Source: an uncultured Pirellulales bacterium (GTDB taxonomy: Bacteria; Planctomycetota; Planctomycetia; Pirellulales; Lacipirellulaceae). Taken from it: DNA of 6,155 bases. The stretch lies in NCBI GenBank assembly GCA_947258835.1, contig CAMYJY010000132.1, forward strand, positions 1 through 6,155. Reading direction: 5' to 3'. The notes below the pieces were generated by a model. The model saw only the letters and a list, made by a program, of their open reading frames with translations. It was not told the DNA's origin and ran no database searches. A program made the translations under genes and the position numbers. This document shows, in pieces, positions 4,810 through 6,155 of the stretch; the stretch's first letter is position 1; the number at the start of each line of letters is the position of its first letter.

Positions 4810-6069
4810 GTGACTACGACCCGGCATTTTGTCCTGACCCCGGTGGGCTCTGCCGGAGACGTGCTGCCCTTTGTCCGGATCGGCCGGTTGCTACGACAGC
4901 GGGGACACGCGGTAACCATCATCACCAGCGCACCGTTCGCGTCACACGCCCGGAACAGTGGAGCCCAAGTGGTGGTGGCCCAATCCCAGGAAGAGTACGA
5001 CCAGCTCACCAAACATCCGCACGTGTGGCGCGTGACCAAGGGTCCGGCCGTGGTGCTGGAAGCGGTGGCGGCCGGGCTGGAGCGAGGGTATCAGGCCCTC
5101 ACGGCCGCGTGCCGGTCGGACTCGGTGCTCGTGGGCCATAGCCTCGCGTTTCCCACCCGCGTGTATGAGGAGCTCCACGGCAACCCCGCCATCACCGTGC
5201 ACCTCTCCCCGGCCCTCTTCCGCACCGAATACGCAGTCCCCCGCGTCCGGCCCTGGTGCGATGTGTCCCCTCTGCCGCGGTGGTGCAAGCGAACGCTGTG
5301 GCAGTTGGGCGAGCGATTATTGCTCCATCCGCCACTGCTGCCACGGCTGAACGCTTGGCGCCACCTGCGGGGTCTGCCCGCGATTGACGAAGTCTTCTCG
5401 GCCTGGATGCACTCGCCCCACCGTGTGCTGGGATTATTTCCCCCCTGGTTTGGTCCGCCCCAACCCGATTGGCCGGCACAGGTGCGGCTCACGAGTTTTC
5501 TCTTAGCAGATGGGGAAGACCCCACGGTTGCCAAGGAGGTCGAAGACTTTTTGGCCAGCGGAGAACCACCGCTGGTGTTCGCGCCCGGTTCGGCGAATCG
5601 ACAGGCCGCATTTTTCTTCCACCAGGCCGTGGCTGCCGCGCGTCGGCTCGGTTGTCGGGCCATCCTACAAACAGGCCATCCCGAGCAACTCCCCAGCCAG
5701 CTCCCACCGGAAATTTTGCCCGTCGCCTACATGCCGTTTTCCCGGGTACTCGGTCGGTGCGCTGCCCTCATCCACCACGCCGGCATCGGCACTTCAGCCC
5801 AAGCCCTGGCCGCGGGCATTCCCCAACTCCTGATGCCAATGGCCTTCGATCAACCCGACAACACGGCGCGGTTGGTCCAGCTCGGCGTGGCCGCTTGGCT
5901 GCCACCCAGACGGTTCACCGGTGCACGGCTTGCGCGCCGGCTCACAGACCTCCTCGGCAGTCCCCAGGTGGCACAGGCCTGCACCCAGTGGGCCCGTCAA
6001 CTGGACGGCGACGCAGCAGGGCACCAGACCTGTAACCTACTCGAAGCGGCGGCACCTATTCCACCGTGA
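4810..6069 (+). CDS. Glycosyltransferase family 1 (UGT/MGT-like, COG1819 type)
   Basis: The 419-residue protein has the two-Rossmann GT-B layout of UDP/TDP-sugar-dependent glycosyltransferases, which glycosylate lipids, sterols, polyketides or other small molecules. The N-terminal acceptor lobe opens with FVLTPVGSAGDVLPF (residues ~7-21), the glycine-rich loop of this family, and the typical length is about 400. The donor lobe starts near 250 with LVFAPGSAN (255-263). It contains the signature IHHAGIGTSAQALAAGIPQL (321-340), with the paired His of the donor-phosphate loop, and FDQPDN (346-351), whose Asp-Gln usually contacts the sugar. No signal peptide or membrane helix is seen. It starts with GTG at 4810; the first strand begins at once after it, so no longer start is needed. 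There is only a weak GGAAA upstream. RhlB-like or sterol glucosyltransferase-like enzymes are the nearest described relatives by motif, but the acceptor cannot be assigned. Its 3' end overlaps glmS by 14 bp. Confidence 0.88.
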   Translation: MTTTRHFVLTPVGSAGDVLPFVRIGRLLRQRGHAVTIITSAPFASHARNSGAQVVVAQSQEEYDQLTKHPHVWRVTKGPAVVLEAVAAGLERGYQALTAACRSDSVLVGHSLAFPTRVYEELHGNPAITVHLSPALFRTEYAVPRVRPWCDVSPLPRWCKRTLWQLGERLLLHPPLLPRLNAWRHLRGLPAIDEVFSAWMHSPHRVLGLFPPWFGPPQPDWPAQVRLTSFLLADGEDPTVAKEVEDFLASGEPPLVFAPGSANRQAAFFFHQAVAAARRLGCRAILQTGHPEQLPSQLPPEILPVAYMPFSRVLGRCAALIHHAGIGTSAQALAAGIPQLLMPMAFDQPDNTARLVQLGVAAWLPPRRFTGARLARRLTDLLGSPQVAQACTQWARQLDGDAAGHQTCNLLEAAAPIPP

Positions 6070-6155
6070 CACTCTTGGCCAAGTTGCGTGGTTTGTCCAC
6101 ATCGCAACCGCGGACGACAGCGATGTGGTAGGCCAACAACTGCAAGGGAATCGAA
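6056..6155 (-). CDS. glmS: glmS, C-terminal end (glutamine--fructose-6-phosphate aminotransferase), cut by window edge
   Basis: The reverse strand from the window edge encodes 32 residues and a TAG stop (6058-6056). They begin SIPLQLLAYHIAVVRG and end CDVDKPRNLAKSVTVE. This is nearly identical in pattern to the end of GlmS, whose C-terminus reads DVDxPRNLAKSVTVE in many bacteria. The enzyme makes glucosamine-6-phosphate from fructose-6-phosphate and glutamine, the first step toward UDP-GlcNAc, and acts in the cytosol. Only the last part of the isomerase domain is present here; most of the gene lies to the right of the window. The gene ends inside the last codons of the opposing glycosyltransferase gene. 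Confidence 0.95.
   Translation of the reverse strand, partial: SIPLQLLAYHIAVVRGCDVDKPRNLAKSVTVE

Noticed and set aside
5091..5663. 190-codon minus-strand frame opposite the glycosyltransferase
   Set aside because: Low-complexity Arg/Gly/Ser-rich peptide; the plus strand carries the complete GT1 signatures.

Overview
This GC-rich bacterial window holds four complete or near-complete protein genes and the 3' end of a fifth. The best guess for the organism is a planctomycete (Pirellula/Rhodopirellula-like). That guess rests on remembered similarity: the palindrome near the left edge carrying a GCAGTGGCACC-type arm, and the unusual small PAS/CxxC protein. No phylogenetic marker settles it. The glmS tail at the right edge is universal and only confirms bacterial chromosomal DNA.

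Layout. Positions 1-579 are a long non-coding leader. It has a cluster of palindromic repeats (about 1-210), a run of spaced A-tracts (281-369) and a perfect 16-bp palindrome (373-388). A plus-strand gene (580-1926) encodes a stand-alone MprF/LPG-synthase C-terminal-type (DUF2156, GNAT-like) aminoacyltransferase. It runs tail-to-tail into a minus-strand AMP-dependent synthetase/ligase gene (1862-3712), and the two coding ends overlap by 65 bp. The ligase gene has a good candidate extended -10 promoter at 3754-3782. Upstream of that promoter is a strong minus-strand terminator hairpin (3810-3846), even though no protein gene precedes it on that strand. A perfect TATAAT lies further up at 4000-4005 (minus). 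The interval 3816-3993 is therefore a candidate small-RNA transcription unit, and it contains a tRNA/tmRNA-like GC hairpin.

To the right, two plus-strand genes sit 21 bp apart and may form an operon. The first (4228-4788) encodes a small PAS-fold protein with two CxxC pairs. The second (4810-6069) encodes a UDP-glycosyltransferase-like GT1 enzyme. The glycosyltransferase gene overlaps by 14 bp, again tail-to-tail, with the last codons of glmS on the minus strand (6056 to the window edge).

Functional theme. The two enzymes on the left (lipid aminoacyl transfer, adenylate-forming activation) and the glycosyltransferase on the right all suit modification of envelope lipids or a lipid-like small molecule. 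GlmS supplies amino-sugar precursors for the envelope. This shared role is inference from families and proximity. The transcription units are separate and nothing in the sequence proves a joint pathway. I see no CRISPR array, transposase, intact tRNA or rRNA.
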